Assembly (NCBI RefSeq): GCF_018304825.1
Contig: NZ_CP072648.1
Location: forward strand, 1,657,501-1,721,500
Reading direction: 5' to 3'
Source: Chloracidobacterium validum
GTDB lineage: Bacteria; Acidobacteriota; Blastocatellia; Chloracidobacteriales; Chloracidobacteriaceae
DNA: 64,000 bases
Made by a program: the position numbers and the translations under genes. Of this stretch, positions 41,002-49,299 are shown piece by piece (position 1 is the first letter of the stretch; every line of letters begins with the position of its first letter). The notes beneath the pieces were generated by a model. The model did not search any database. It was not told where the DNA came from and saw only the letters and a list, made by a program, of their open reading frames with translations.

Positions 41002-42423
41002 ATGAAACGCGACGACTATCGGCGCGAGTTTGCGGCTTTTCAGGCGGCACGGGCGCAGGCCAGGCAGATGGCGTGGCGTGCCGCCTCCGGTTTTGAGCCG
41101 CTTCCGGCGCGACTTCAGGATCGATTCAGTGACTTGTGGTCGGCGACGGCTGTGGCCGATTTGCGCCGCGAAAGTCAAGCTGATGCCTCGCGCTCCGAAA
41201 CCGAACGGCGTGGCGGACAATCACTCCTTGATTTTGCGGAAACCTGGTTCATTCGGACGCAAACGCGGGAACTCGACGCGGAACTCCACCGGGCCCTCAC
41301 CACCCCACTCATCCCGTGGCGCGGACAACGCCAATCGGCATCCGCGCTCCGGCCGCATCTGGCCGCCGAGTCAGACCCGGCGCACCGCCGCGAACTTCAG
41401 GGCAAACTCGCGGCGCACGACGCCAGCTTGGTTGATCTTCGAGAGCAGCGCCGGGAGATGCTGGGCGCAGCCGCGCGCAGCTTGGGTTACGGTCACTTGG
41501 CGGAGCAAGTCACCGCACAGCTTCACCGGCGGACGGGCGAGGACATCTCCGCGTGGACGGACACCTGCGAGCGGTTTTTGGTCGAAACGGATACCCCCTA
41601 TCGTCGCGTGGTTGCAGCGCATGCCGCGGCCGCGCCGGCGACTGACCCTTTTGGTGACCGCCAGCCTCGGCGTGTGGCGGAAAACCTGTTACGTGGCTTT
41701 GGGATACGTCCGTGGCAGCAAACCAATGTGACGACCGCCTGGCGCTTCACCGGCCCGTCCGGCGTGTTTCGGGTACGCATTCCAGAAGACATCCGCTGGA
41801 TGGTGGCAGAAGCATCCAACTGGCAAACTTGGCGGCGCTTTCTGGGCGAGCTGGCCCGCGTGCAGCAAGCGGCCTGGACGTCGGCCAAGCTGCCGGTCGA
41901 ACTTCGTTCCCACGGCGATCCGGCGGTGGCTGAAGCTTGGCAGTGGCTTTTTGCCGATTTGCTCATTGACCGGCGCTGGGTCGCTGGCGCGCTGGATATT
42001 CAGCCGCCTCCGGTCATTCGGCATGCCCTGCTAGCTGCCCGTTGGCAGCTAGCGCGGCGGGCGGCCCTGCGATTCGTGGCCTGGCATGGGCGCGAAACCG
42101 GTGGCTGGGCGCTCGACCGTGTACGCGCTGAGTTTGCGCAGCACCTGGACACAACCCTTTCAGACTGGGAATTGCACGATGAACTTGACGCGGCACCTCA
42201 GGCCCTGGCCCAACTGCGCGGCGCGTGGCTGGCCGCCGCGCTGAACGACTGGTTGCGCACGAAATACGGTAACTGGTTCGCCAGCCGCCGCGCTGGCGAT
42301 GACTTGATTGACCTGTGGAACACTGGCTTTCGCTACACGGCCGGCGAACTCGCCGCCTTGGTCGGCGTCGGACCGCTCACACCGGACGCTTTCTTGGCTG
42401 GCTCAGACCCGGTCAGCAAGTGA
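41002..42423 (+). CDS. Family M3-like protein without HExxH, probable pseudopeptidase
   Basis: 473 aa, mostly helical, no signal peptide. The overall pattern follows oligopeptidases of the M3 type: early helices (FAETWFIRTQTRELDAEL), ARSLGYGHLAEQV, and a C-terminal AGELAALVGVGPLTPDAFLAG. The segment at about 280-297 (FLGELARVQQAAWTS) sits where relatives have LLHEAGHxxHFAWTS. Here both His are replaced (G282, R286) while the Glu remains, and the downstream VAEAWQWLFADLL still holds the third-ligand Glu (about 311). It should not bind zinc. The gene frame is intact, which argues for a non-catalytic function. Confidence 0.55.
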   Translation: MKRDDYRREFAAFQAARAQARQMAWRAASGFEPLPARLQDRFSDLWSATAVADLRRESQADASRSETERRGGQSLLDFAETWFIRTQTRELDAELHRALTTPLIPWRGQRQSASALRPHLAAESDPAHRRELQGKLAAHDASLVDLREQRREMLGAAARSLGYGHLAEQVTAQLHRRTGEDISAWTDTCERFLVETDTPYRRVVAAHAAAAPATDPFGDRQPRRVAENLLRGFGIRPWQQTNVTTAWRFTGPSGVFRVRIPEDIRWMVAEASNWQTWRRFLGELARVQQAAWTSAKLPVELRSHGDPAVAEAWQWLFADLLIDRRWVAGALDIQPPPVIRHALLAARWQLARRAALRFVAWHGRETGGWALDRVRAEFAQHLDTTLSDWELHDELDAAPQALAQLRGAWLAAALNDWLRTKYGNWFASRRAGDDLIDLWNTGFRYTAGELAALVGVGPLTPDAFLAGSDPVSK

Positions 42424-42568
42424 CCAGGGTGCGCCAAGTACCATCTCAGTGGTTGCTGCTTCCGGTGGCACATGGTAGTGTTTTCTAACTTAGTGGCTTT
42501 TCTCACACTCAGCAGTCCAGCCATCATCCCAAGTCACGATGACATCCCAGCACGGAGGATTTCTCGCC

Positions 42569-42967
42569 ATGTCTGAAAGCTCGAACAAGATTACCTATTT
42601 CCTGGCTGGCGCCAGCATCGGGGCGCTGGTGGCGCTACTGTTCGCGCCAAAGTCGGGGCGTGAGCTGCGCGGCGACATCAGTGACGCGACCCGGCGCGGC
42701 ATTGACTACACGACGGAAAACGCCAAGGCGCTCGGTGAGAAGGCCTCCCATCTGTACACGAGCGGGCGCGAGAAGACCTCGGAGTTGTATGCCTTGAGCA
42801 AAGAAAAAGCATCGCACCTGCTTGAATCCGGGCGCGGGTTGCTCGATGAACAACGCGACCGTGTGGCGGCTGCCATCGAGGCCGGTAAGCAGGCGTACCG
42901 CGAAAAGAAAGCCGAAGCCCTGGCGATTGACAACAAGGAAGCTGCCGACGGCGAACCTACGGCGTAG
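42569..42967 (+). CDS. YtxH-like envelope protein
   Basis: 132 aa from ATG 42569; ACGGAGGA lies upstream. N-terminal membrane helix YFLAGASIGALVALLFAPKSGRELR given as YFLAGASIGALVALLFAPKS and GRELRGDI is the YtxH signature. The rest is a charged amphipathic helix with repeated KxEKASHL-type segments (LGEKASHLYTSGREKTSELY, LSKEKASHLLESGRGLL). YtxH proteins are small stress-related membrane proteins of unknown function. The DUF948-like gene follows 106 bases later on the same strand. Confidence 0.85.
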   Translation: MSESSNKITYFLAGASIGALVALLFAPKSGRELRGDISDATRRGIDYTTENAKALGEKASHLYTSGREKTSELYALSKEKASHLLESGRGLLDEQRDRVAAAIEAGKQAYREKKAEALAIDNKEAADGEPTA

Positions 42968-43073
42968 TCACCCAAATGACTGACCTAGCCACGCCTTCAC
43001 CTTCAACCTGTACCGCTCGCTGTGGCTGCTCGCCGAGTGGCAACTGGCGGCTCTAGTTGAGAGTCCTGAACCC

Positions 43074-43712
43074 GTGATTACGAACGAAATCTTCCAAACA
43101 ATCATCAGCGTTTCCCTTGTCGTCGTCTTTGTCGTGCAGTTGGCGCTGCTCTTGGTTATCTACCGGTTGGTCACCAAAGTCATGGGCTTGATTGAGCAAG
43201 CCCGGACCAAAACTGATCCGGTGGTTGAACAAACCCGCCAACTCTTGACATCGGCCAAGCCCATTATCGAGAAAGCGCAAACCACCGCCGAAGCCATTAC
43301 CCCGATTCTGGTTCGGACGAATGAACTCCTTGGCGTGGCACGCGAAACGACCGTGCTGGTGCGCGACACCACGGCAACGCTCAAAACGGAAGCTCAGGCC
43401 TGCCTTGCGGCGGTGACGGCGACCACCAAGGAGCTTTCCCGCTTGACCACGGAAAGCGCACAGGAAGTTTCGACGCTTGTCAAGGACACTTCTGAACAAC
43501 TCCGCACCCAAGTGGACACCTACGCGCATGTCGCGTCGCGGACGGCGCTCCGCATTGATGACACGGCCTCGATCATTCAGCAAGACGTGCTGCGGCCCGT
43601 GCAAGAGATTTCAGCCATGTTGTCTGCGGCAAAGACGTTCCTATCGGTCTTGCTGACACCAGAGCGCAAGACGGTTGACCGTGCCTACCAGGACGAAGAG
43701 ATGTTCATCTGA
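43074..43712 (+). CDS. DUF948-like membrane-anchored coiled-coil protein
   Basis: 212 aa with GTG start at 43074. N-terminal membrane helix (about 10-30; ISVSLVVVFVVQLALLLVIY), then a long helical region dominated by T/E/A/L heptads (VEQTRQLLTSAKPIIEKAQT, LVRDTTATLKTEAQACLAAV, TKELSRLTTESAQEVSTLVK), like DUF948 and methyl-accepting-type coils without a signalling domain. C-terminus LLTPERKTVDRAYQDEEMFI. Probably paired with the YtxH-like protein upstream, a common arrangement. Function unknown. Confidence 0.72.
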   Translation: MITNEIFQTIISVSLVVVFVVQLALLLVIYRLVTKVMGLIEQARTKTDPVVEQTRQLLTSAKPIIEKAQTTAEAITPILVRTNELLGVARETTVLVRDTTATLKTEAQACLAAVTATTKELSRLTTESAQEVSTLVKDTSEQLRTQVDTYAHVASRTALRIDDTASIIQQDVLRPVQEISAMLSAAKTFLSVLLTPERKTVDRAYQDEEMFI

Positions 43713-43927
43713 ACGGATGCGGTCAAACCGTTTGGGCGCGCCTGAAGGCGGACATTCCCGCGTGTCCCAGGCGTGCCACATCGCCCACGCTTTGGCCGGT
43801 GTGGCTTGAAGAGTTCGATGACTTTTCAGGTACATTCTTGGAAAAAACAATTTGGCGTCGCATTATCCTTCCGCTAGGTTTCCAAGAGTACAGTCAGTCC
43901 TAATTTGTGGTTGGTGAGCGTTCTGGA

Positions 43928-44899
43928 ATGTCCCAAATGCTTTCTGGAGGTTTGTTAATTGACAAGCCTCCCAATGCCACCTCACATGATGTCGTCGCGC
44001 TGGTTCGGCGTTTCATCGGCATCAAGCGTGTCGGTCACACCGGCACACTTGACCCCTTCGCTACCGGCTTACTCGTTCTCTGCCTAGGGCCGGCCACCCG
44101 GCTCTCACGGTTTCTGACCGATACCTCAAAAAGCTATCGAGCGGTTCTTCGATTTGGTTTTGCTACGGATACCCAAGACCTGACCGGACAACCGCTCACA
44201 CCACCGCGCGCCACCCAAGGCCTGACCGAAGACCAGTTGCAAGCCGTCGCGCAGACGTTCCTGGGCAAGCAAATGCAGACACCGCCAATGTATTCGGCCA
44301 GAAAAATTGACGGGGTGGCGCTCTATCAACTCGCGCGCGCCGGCAAAGTGGTCGTCCGGGCAGCGACGCCGATTGAAGTGTTTAGTTTCAACTTCTTGCC
44401 TGACGCCCAGGGGCGCGTCATTCGGCAGGACCAACAGGGCGCACCCATCGTGGAATGCGAGGTCACATGCTCATCGGGAACGTATATCCGTACCCTTGCG
44501 CACGACATTGGCGAACGCATCGGCTGTGGCGCACACTTGGTCGCCCTTCGACGAACAGCCGTAGATGGCTTCACCGTTGACGAGGCACTGACCCTCGAAG
44601 ACCTGCAACGGTGTGTCATGAGCGGCGAATGGTCGGGACAAGTGCTATCGCCCCTTGATCTCCTGCGGGGCTGGCCGCGCGTCCGACTCGGTCAACCGCT
44701 GGCGAACCGGTTTATCTGTGGGCAGGCGCTGGACATCTCGCCAGATGACATTACGCCTGACAACCGCCGCCCATTTCCTGTTGCCCCAGAAGTAGGCGTC
44801 GCCGTCACGGATGAAGCCGGATACTTTCTAGGCGTGGGACGCTATGACCACCGGACGGGTTGGCTTCGTCCGCAAACGGTGATGCCCACGGCACATTGA
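43928..44899 (+). CDS. truB: tRNA pseudouridine(55) synthase
   Basis: 323 aa from ATG 43928. Catalytic region VGHTGTLDPFATGLLVLCLG with the Asp of GTLDP; GGLLIDKPPNATSHDVV near the start; PPMYSARKIDGVALYQLARAG; SCSGTYIRTL present as CSSGTYIRTLAHDIG. It modifies U55 in the T loop of tRNAs. rbfA, infB and rpsO, common neighbours, are not here. The zinc-ribbon gene follows 23 bases later. Confidence 0.96.
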   Translation: MSQMLSGGLLIDKPPNATSHDVVALVRRFIGIKRVGHTGTLDPFATGLLVLCLGPATRLSRFLTDTSKSYRAVLRFGFATDTQDLTGQPLTPPRATQGLTEDQLQAVAQTFLGKQMQTPPMYSARKIDGVALYQLARAGKVVVRAATPIEVFSFNFLPDAQGRVIRQDQQGAPIVECEVTCSSGTYIRTLAHDIGERIGCGAHLVALRRTAVDGFTVDEALTLEDLQRCVMSGEWSGQVLSPLDLLRGWPRVRLGQPLANRFICGQALDISPDDITPDNRRPFPVAPEVGVAVTDEAGYFLGVGRYDHRTGWLRPQTVMPTAH

Positions 44900-44922
44900 G
44901 CCAGCCAGCCACAGGATTCACC

Positions 44923-45135
44923 ATGACGCCAGAGGAAGCCCGCGAAAAGTTTGGGCGCCGCGCCCAGCGGTGCGCCGGCTGCTATGTCGCATTTTTGGTC
45001 AGAGACCTGTGGTGGGCCGACGATGGGAATTATTACTGCGCCCATTGTCACAGCGACCATCCGGGCATTGCCGTCCATTTCTCAGACTATGCGGATGGTT
45101 TTGATTTCAGCCAGTTGCCGAGCTTGAATGAGTAA
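44923..45135 (+). CDS. Small two-CxxC zinc-ribbon protein
   Basis: 70 aa from ATG 44923 (MTPEEAREKFGRRAQRCAGC). Cysteines CAGC and CAHC, separated by about 20 residues including LWWADDGNYY, look like a single zinc ribbon; a His follows the last Cys. The C-terminal part is acidic. No family recognised. It lies just after truB and overlaps the end of the YpdA-like gene on the opposite strand by 29 bases. Confidence 0.6.
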   Translation: MTPEEAREKFGRRAQRCAGCYVAFLVRDLWWADDGNYYCAHCHSDHPGIAVHFSDYADGFDFSQLPSLNE

Positions 45136-46105
45136 GTCGTTGCGCAATCGCGGCGACAACCCGGCGCGGCACAACCGTGGCATTCTTCATGTGAAGTTCA
45201 CGGGTTAGGTGCCCGACAACGTAGAGTCCTGGCACGCTGGTTTCATTGGTTTCGGGGTCATAGACCGGTCGCTCGTCGGGGGCGATGGCAACGCCCGCCG
45301 CCGCCAGCAGCGAGACATCCGGCGCGGCCCCTAGCAGGGCGAAAACATGGGCGCAGGGGACTTCCAGAAGGCTTCCAGCTTGGCATCGGAGTCGCGCGGA
45401 CGTAGGCAGTATTTCAACACAAGTCGTCGCGTAGTGAATGGTTAGCTCACCGCGCGCGACACACTCACGCAGCGGGGCGCGCACCCAGGGCTTGATGCCA
45501 ACGCGGTCGGCATCTTCCGGGCGTGGGTCAAGTGATGGTCGGCGCAGTGACCAGTGAACCTCTGCGCCAGCTTGGCATAGGTCGAGTGCGGCTTCGGCGG
45601 CTGAGTTGCCTCCTCCCACGACCAGGACGGTTTGCCCGGCGAAGGGGAAGGCCTCCACGAATCGGTACGACACCCGCGCCGGTGTTTCACCACGCGCGTT
45701 CAGCCGGTAGGGACGACCAAATCCACCAGTGGCAACGATGACCCGGCGCGCTTGATATACGTTCTTGGCAGAGATGACCTGAAAGCCTCCGCCGGTTGGG
45801 ATGATGGCCTGGACGGCTTCATAGGTATGAATCGCCAACCGCAACTCGCGCGTCGCCAGCCGCGTGTAATAGGTCAGGACTTCTTCGCGGGTCGGTTTCG
45901 GGCCGGCCTTGGGTTTGAGCGTGCCTGGGATGAGTTCGACTTCATCCGGCGTCGAAAACAAGGGACGCCCAATTGGGTACTCCGCAACCGTCTGGGCAAT
46001 CGCCCCCCGCTCCAAAACCAGATAAGCCAAGTTGGCCTGCTGGGCGGCGTAGGCGGCTGTCAATCCCGCCGGTCCAGCGCCAACGATGATGAGGTCATAG
46101 GTCAT
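45107..46105 (-). CDS. YpdA-type NAD(P)H flavoprotein (bacillithiol disulfide reductase family)
   Basis: 332 aa. FAD motif VGAGPAGLTAAYAAQQ, then YPIGRPLFSTPDEVELIPG, which is close to the YpdA landmark in which FxS precedes a PxELxxG stretch. NADPH motif VVGGGNSAAEAALDL; GLYVVGHLTRELHMKNATV at the C-terminus. No CxxC is present, in line with YpdA. Relatives in Firmicutes reduce bacillithiol disulfide; no bsh genes are visible here, so the substrate is uncertain. Convergent with the small zinc-ribbon gene. Confidence 0.82.
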   Translation of the reverse strand: MTYDLIIVGAGPAGLTAAYAAQQANLAYLVLERGAIAQTVAEYPIGRPLFSTPDEVELIPGTLKPKAGPKPTREEVLTYYTRLATRELRLAIHTYEAVQAIIPTGGGFQVISAKNVYQARRVIVATGGFGRPYRLNARGETPARVSYRFVEAFPFAGQTVLVVGGGNSAAEAALDLCQAGAEVHWSLRRPSLDPRPEDADRVGIKPWVRAPLRECVARGELTIHYATTCVEILPTSARLRCQAGSLLEVPCAHVFALLGAAPDVSLLAAAGVAIAPDERPVYDPETNETSVPGLYVVGHLTRELHMKNATVVPRRVVAAIAQRLTHSSSATG

Positions 46106-46512
46106 ATAACATGCGCCGTCGAAACAACCGGATCGAGTCTGACATCCTATGGTGTCTGCTAACGAGGCGGCAAGCCGCCCTTCCCAATCGAAAACTTCAA
46201 GGAGCGCCGCCGTTTTTGCGCATGGCTTTTCATCCGGGGATAGTCCAGAAAGCTTCCTGATGGGTTGTGCTTGATGTCTTTTGAAACCACGCCCTTCAAT
46301 CGGATTTCAATACCTGGCATGACAAAGCAGCCAAGACTCCCCGCGAACGCGCGCCGGTGGACGGGCAAATTGCCAAAGTACCGTCCAGCCCGTCCTTGAA
46401 ATCTACCATCAGGGCGTCGAAACTACCGAAACCAACCAGACGGTTACCGCGCCTCGCGGCTCAACGAGGCCGACACCGGCTGGGAAACCGCTGTTGACAA
46501 GGATACTCGTCC
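46106..46512. other. 407-base intergenic region
   Basis: Between the divergent YpdA-like and M28 genes. It should hold two promoters. One basic 53-residue frame on the minus strand (46159-46320, MPGIEIRLKGVVSKDIKHNP) is open but has no ribosome site within 10 bases, so I do not call it. On the plus strand AAGGA lies just before the M28 start. No RNA signature or insertion remnant was recognised. Confidence 0.5.
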
Positions 46513-48330
46513 ATGGTGCGCCTTTCACGCTTGCTTCGTTTGGGATTTGTCGCGCTGTTGATCACCGGGCTATCGTCGCTGCCGTGGGCGCGCTTGGCCG
46601 AGGTCGCCCCGGCCGATGCGGCTGTTGAAGCCAACCTTCGTCGCCATATCGGCTACTTGGCCTCCAACGAACTTGCCGGACGCCTGCCTGGCACGCCGGG
46701 CGCGGAAAAAGCGGCGCAGTACATCACCGCTCAGTTCCAACGCGCTGGACTCCGCCCGCTCGGCGACCGTGGCTACCGTCAAGCGTTCAGCTTCGTGGCG
46801 GCCGTTCGCCTGGGGCGGCGCAACCACCTAACGGCAACCGTTGCCACATCGCGCCTCACGGCGGTGCCAGACACCGACTTCCGGCCACTGGGATTCACGG
46901 CCAACGGCAGCGCAGAGGGCGATCTGGTCTTTGCCGGGTACGGCATTTCCGCTGCCAAGGACGCCCAGTACGACGATTATGCCAACCTCGATGTGAAAGA
47001 CCGCATCGTGCTGACGCTTCCCTACAGCCCGGCCGGGTCGAATCCACACACCAAGTTTGGCCCGTTTCTGTCGCTGCGCTACAAGGCAACGACCGCCCGC
47101 AACAACGGAGCGGCGGGGCTGCTGGTCATTGCCGAGGATGATGATTTCGGACGTTCCCAAATCGCCCGGCTGCGCTATGACGATGCCTTTGGCGACGCCG
47201 GCTTTCCATGCGCTGTCGTGAGCCGCGCCTGGGCCGCCAAGCTGCTCGGCGTCCCGGTCGCCGACCTGGAAAAAACCATTGCGGCCAGCGGTCAGCCGGC
47301 GTCCAAATCCCTGGCCGGTGTTCGCGCGCGTCTCCAAACGGAGGTCGTCAAGGAGCGTCAAACCGGGTACAACCTCCTTGGCTGGCTCGAAGGGAGCGAT
47401 CCCGTTCTGAGCCAGGAAGTGGTGGTGATTGGCGCGCACTACGACCACCTGGGCCTTGGCGGGCCCAACTCACTCGCACCACGGGAGGGCGATGTTCACC
47501 CTGGCGCCGATGACAACGCTTCCGGCACGGCCGGACTCATGGAACTCGCCAAGGCGCTGGGCAACCAGACGGCGCGACCCAAGCGCAGCTTGCTGTTCAT
47601 TGCGTTCTCGGCCGAAGAAAAGGGACTGATCGGTTCAGCGTACTTTGTTGACCATCCCACGACCCGCGGCAAGCGCATCGTGGCCATGATCAACATGGAC
47701 ATGATCGGTCGCCTGCGCGAAAACCGTCTCACCATCCAGGGCGTTGGCACGTCATCGGTTTGGCGATCGCTGTTGACCGAAACCAACCAACGCCACGCGC
47801 TCACGTTGTCACTTGGCGAAAGCGGCTTTGGGCCAAGCGACCATGCGTCGTTTTACAAACGAAACATTCCGGTGCTGTTTTTTCTCACTGGCAGCCACCC
47901 GGACTACCACCGCCCGTCGGATACGGCCGACAAGATCAACTACGCCGGGGAGCGGCAGGTGCTCAGCTTCGTGAGCGACGTGCTCCGGGCAACGGCCAAT
48001 CTCCCGATGCCGCCGGACTTCATCGCGCCGCAAGCCAGCGATCCCGCCGAACGCGCGCGGGGTGGCTTCCGGGTTTCCCTCGGGACGATTCCTGACTACG
48101 CGGCCGAGATTGCCGGGGTGAAGCTTTCCGGCGTGCGCGAGGGCAGCCCGGCGGCTACGGCTGGGCTGCAAGCCGGTGACATCATCGTGGGGCTGGCCGG
48201 ACGCGACATCAAGAGTGTGTATGACTACACCTATGTCTTGCAGGAGCTTGAACCGGACAAGGAAGTTGAAGTTGTCGTCGAGCGAAATGGTCGGCGGTTG
48301 ACGTTCAAGCTTACGCCGATGCGGCGGTAA
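46513..48330 (+). CDS. M28 family metallopeptidase with PA insert and C-terminal PDZ domain
   Basis: 605 aa. A signal peptide (about 1-28; LLRLGFVALLITGLSSLPWA) indicates export. A PA-type domain (about 120-260) splits the peptidase fold. Metal and catalytic residues are complete: H309 (IGAHYDHLG), D333 (HPGADDNASG), E368/E369 (FSAEEKGLIG), D396 (INMDMIGR) and H444 (PSDHASFYKR). A PDZ domain (about 515-605) carries GVREGSPAATAGLQAGDIIVGL. It is an aminopeptidase-type periplasmic or surface enzyme, probably used for nitrogen or peptide supply. Confidence 0.95.
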   Translation: MVRLSRLLRLGFVALLITGLSSLPWARLAEVAPADAAVEANLRRHIGYLASNELAGRLPGTPGAEKAAQYITAQFQRAGLRPLGDRGYRQAFSFVAAVRLGRRNHLTATVATSRLTAVPDTDFRPLGFTANGSAEGDLVFAGYGISAAKDAQYDDYANLDVKDRIVLTLPYSPAGSNPHTKFGPFLSLRYKATTARNNGAAGLLVIAEDDDFGRSQIARLRYDDAFGDAGFPCAVVSRAWAAKLLGVPVADLEKTIAASGQPASKSLAGVRARLQTEVVKERQTGYNLLGWLEGSDPVLSQEVVVIGAHYDHLGLGGPNSLAPREGDVHPGADDNASGTAGLMELAKALGNQTARPKRSLLFIAFSAEEKGLIGSAYFVDHPTTRGKRIVAMINMDMIGRLRENRLTIQGVGTSSVWRSLLTETNQRHALTLSLGESGFGPSDHASFYKRNIPVLFFLTGSHPDYHRPSDTADKINYAGERQVLSFVSDVLRATANLPMPPDFIAPQASDPAERARGGFRVSLGTIPDYAAEIAGVKLSGVREGSPAATAGLQAGDIIVGLAGRDIKSVYDYTYVLQELEPDKEVEVVVERNGRRLTFKLTPMRR

Positions 48331-48655
48331 GGGTGGAAGGCGGCTCGCCGTCACTGAGGCAGCGCAGGCGAATGTGCTTACTCAAGCCAATGATGCGCAT
48401 GCCTTCGCGCGCCTGAATCCGACAGGAAAGCGCCGGGCGTTCGCGGTCTTCACCGGGCCGGCAGTACCGAATCTGGCAGTTCGTGCAGTCGCCGTTCCAG
48501 CAAAAATCGCCGTAGGAAATGCTTTCCATGTCAAGAAACTGAAAGCCGCGCAAGACGACGTTGTGCTCTGGGACGTGAAGGATTCGCCCCATTACTTCGA
48601 TTGGAATCAGGCGTTCGTAAGGCTCGAAAATTTCTGTCGGGGGCGTTGCAAACAT
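48311..48655 (-). CDS. Plant-type [2Fe-2S] ferredoxin-like protein
   Basis: 114 aa from ATG 48655 (MFATPPTEIFEPYERLIPIE). Cysteine spacing FCWNGDCTNCQI and ALSCRIQAREGM gives C-x4-C-x2-C-xn-C, the cluster loop of plant-type 2Fe-2S ferredoxins, though the first gap is that of the shorter variants. The N-terminus contains a beta-rich lead. C-terminal LSKHIRLRCLSDGEPP has an additional Cys. No reductase is adjacent. Convergent with the M28 gene, whose last 20 bases overlap its end. Reading frame and family are plausible but not certain. Confidence 0.62.
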   Translation of the reverse strand: MFATPPTEIFEPYERLIPIEVMGRILHVPEHNVVLRGFQFLDMESISYGDFCWNGDCTNCQIRYCRPGEDRERPALSCRIQAREGMRIIGLSKHIRLRCLSDGEPPSTLTAASA

Positions 48656-48744
48656 AGTTTGGTGAGAATCAGCTAAAGTAAGTGCAATGGCCCTTTCAAT
48701 CGCATGCGTTGACGACGCAAAGCAAGTCGTTTCGGTGTAGCGCA

Positions 48745-49299
48745 GTGGCACGACATACCTTTTACCTTGGCTTGGGCAGTAATCTGGGTGACCGGCAGAC
48801 GTTGCTGGAACGTGCCATTGATCGCCTGACCAGCCGGGCCGAACGCTGGCGGCGCGCGCCCTGGTACGCCACCGCGCCGGTGGACTATCTGGCGCAGCCG
48901 TGGTTTCTCAACACGGTGCTCGAAGTGACAACGGACATCGCGCCCGCCGAGATGCTGACCCTGGGGCTTCAACTCGAAGCCGACGTTGGACGGGTTCGCT
49001 CGATTCCAAAGGGAGCGCGGCCGCTCGATGTGGATGTCCTACTATGTCAAGCCCTGGACGGACAGTTTCTGGTTTCGGACGACCCAACGCTGACGCTGCC
49101 GCATCCCCGCCTTCACCTGCGACGGTTTGTTCTCGTGCCGTTGTGTGACCTCATCCCAACGGCCGAGCATCCACACTTCAAACAAACCTTCGCGGCATTG
49201 CTCGCCGCGTGTCCAGACAACAGCCCGGTTCACGCCTGGGATGCATCCGCAGTTGACTCCGCAGCTAACTCCGCCGCCGGCGACCAGTCGGAGGCGTAG
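48745..49299 (+). CDS. folK: 2-amino-4-hydroxy-6-hydroxymethyldihydropteridine pyrophosphokinase
   Basis: 184 aa from GTG 48745, the position that gives the family N-terminus (ARHTFYLGLGSNLGDRQTLL). Motifs YATAPVDYLAQPWFLNTVLE, RSIPKGARPLDVDVLLCQ with the ATP- and Mg-binding Asp pair, and TLPHPRLHLRRFVLVPLCDL are typical. It transfers pyrophosphate to the pterin in folate synthesis. The C-terminus is extended by about 20 residues and overlaps the response-regulator gene by 35 bases. folP and folB are not adjacent. Confidence 0.95.
   Translation: MARHTFYLGLGSNLGDRQTLLERAIDRLTSRAERWRRAPWYATAPVDYLAQPWFLNTVLEVTTDIAPAEMLTLGLQLEADVGRVRSIPKGARPLDVDVLLCQALDGQFLVSDDPTLTLPHPRLHLRRFVLVPLCDLIPTAEHPHFKQTFAALLAACPDNSPVHAWDASAVDSAANSAAGDQSEA

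Noticed and set aside
42424-42568. Possible terminator TACCAT...ATGGTA followed by GTGTTTT after the M3-like gene
   Set aside because: Stem of only six pairs with a 27-base loop; too weak to call.
46159-46368. Basic 69-codon minus-strand frame in the gap before the M28 gene
   Set aside because: No ribosome site near either ATG and no recognisable family; kept only as a remark in the intergenic entry.
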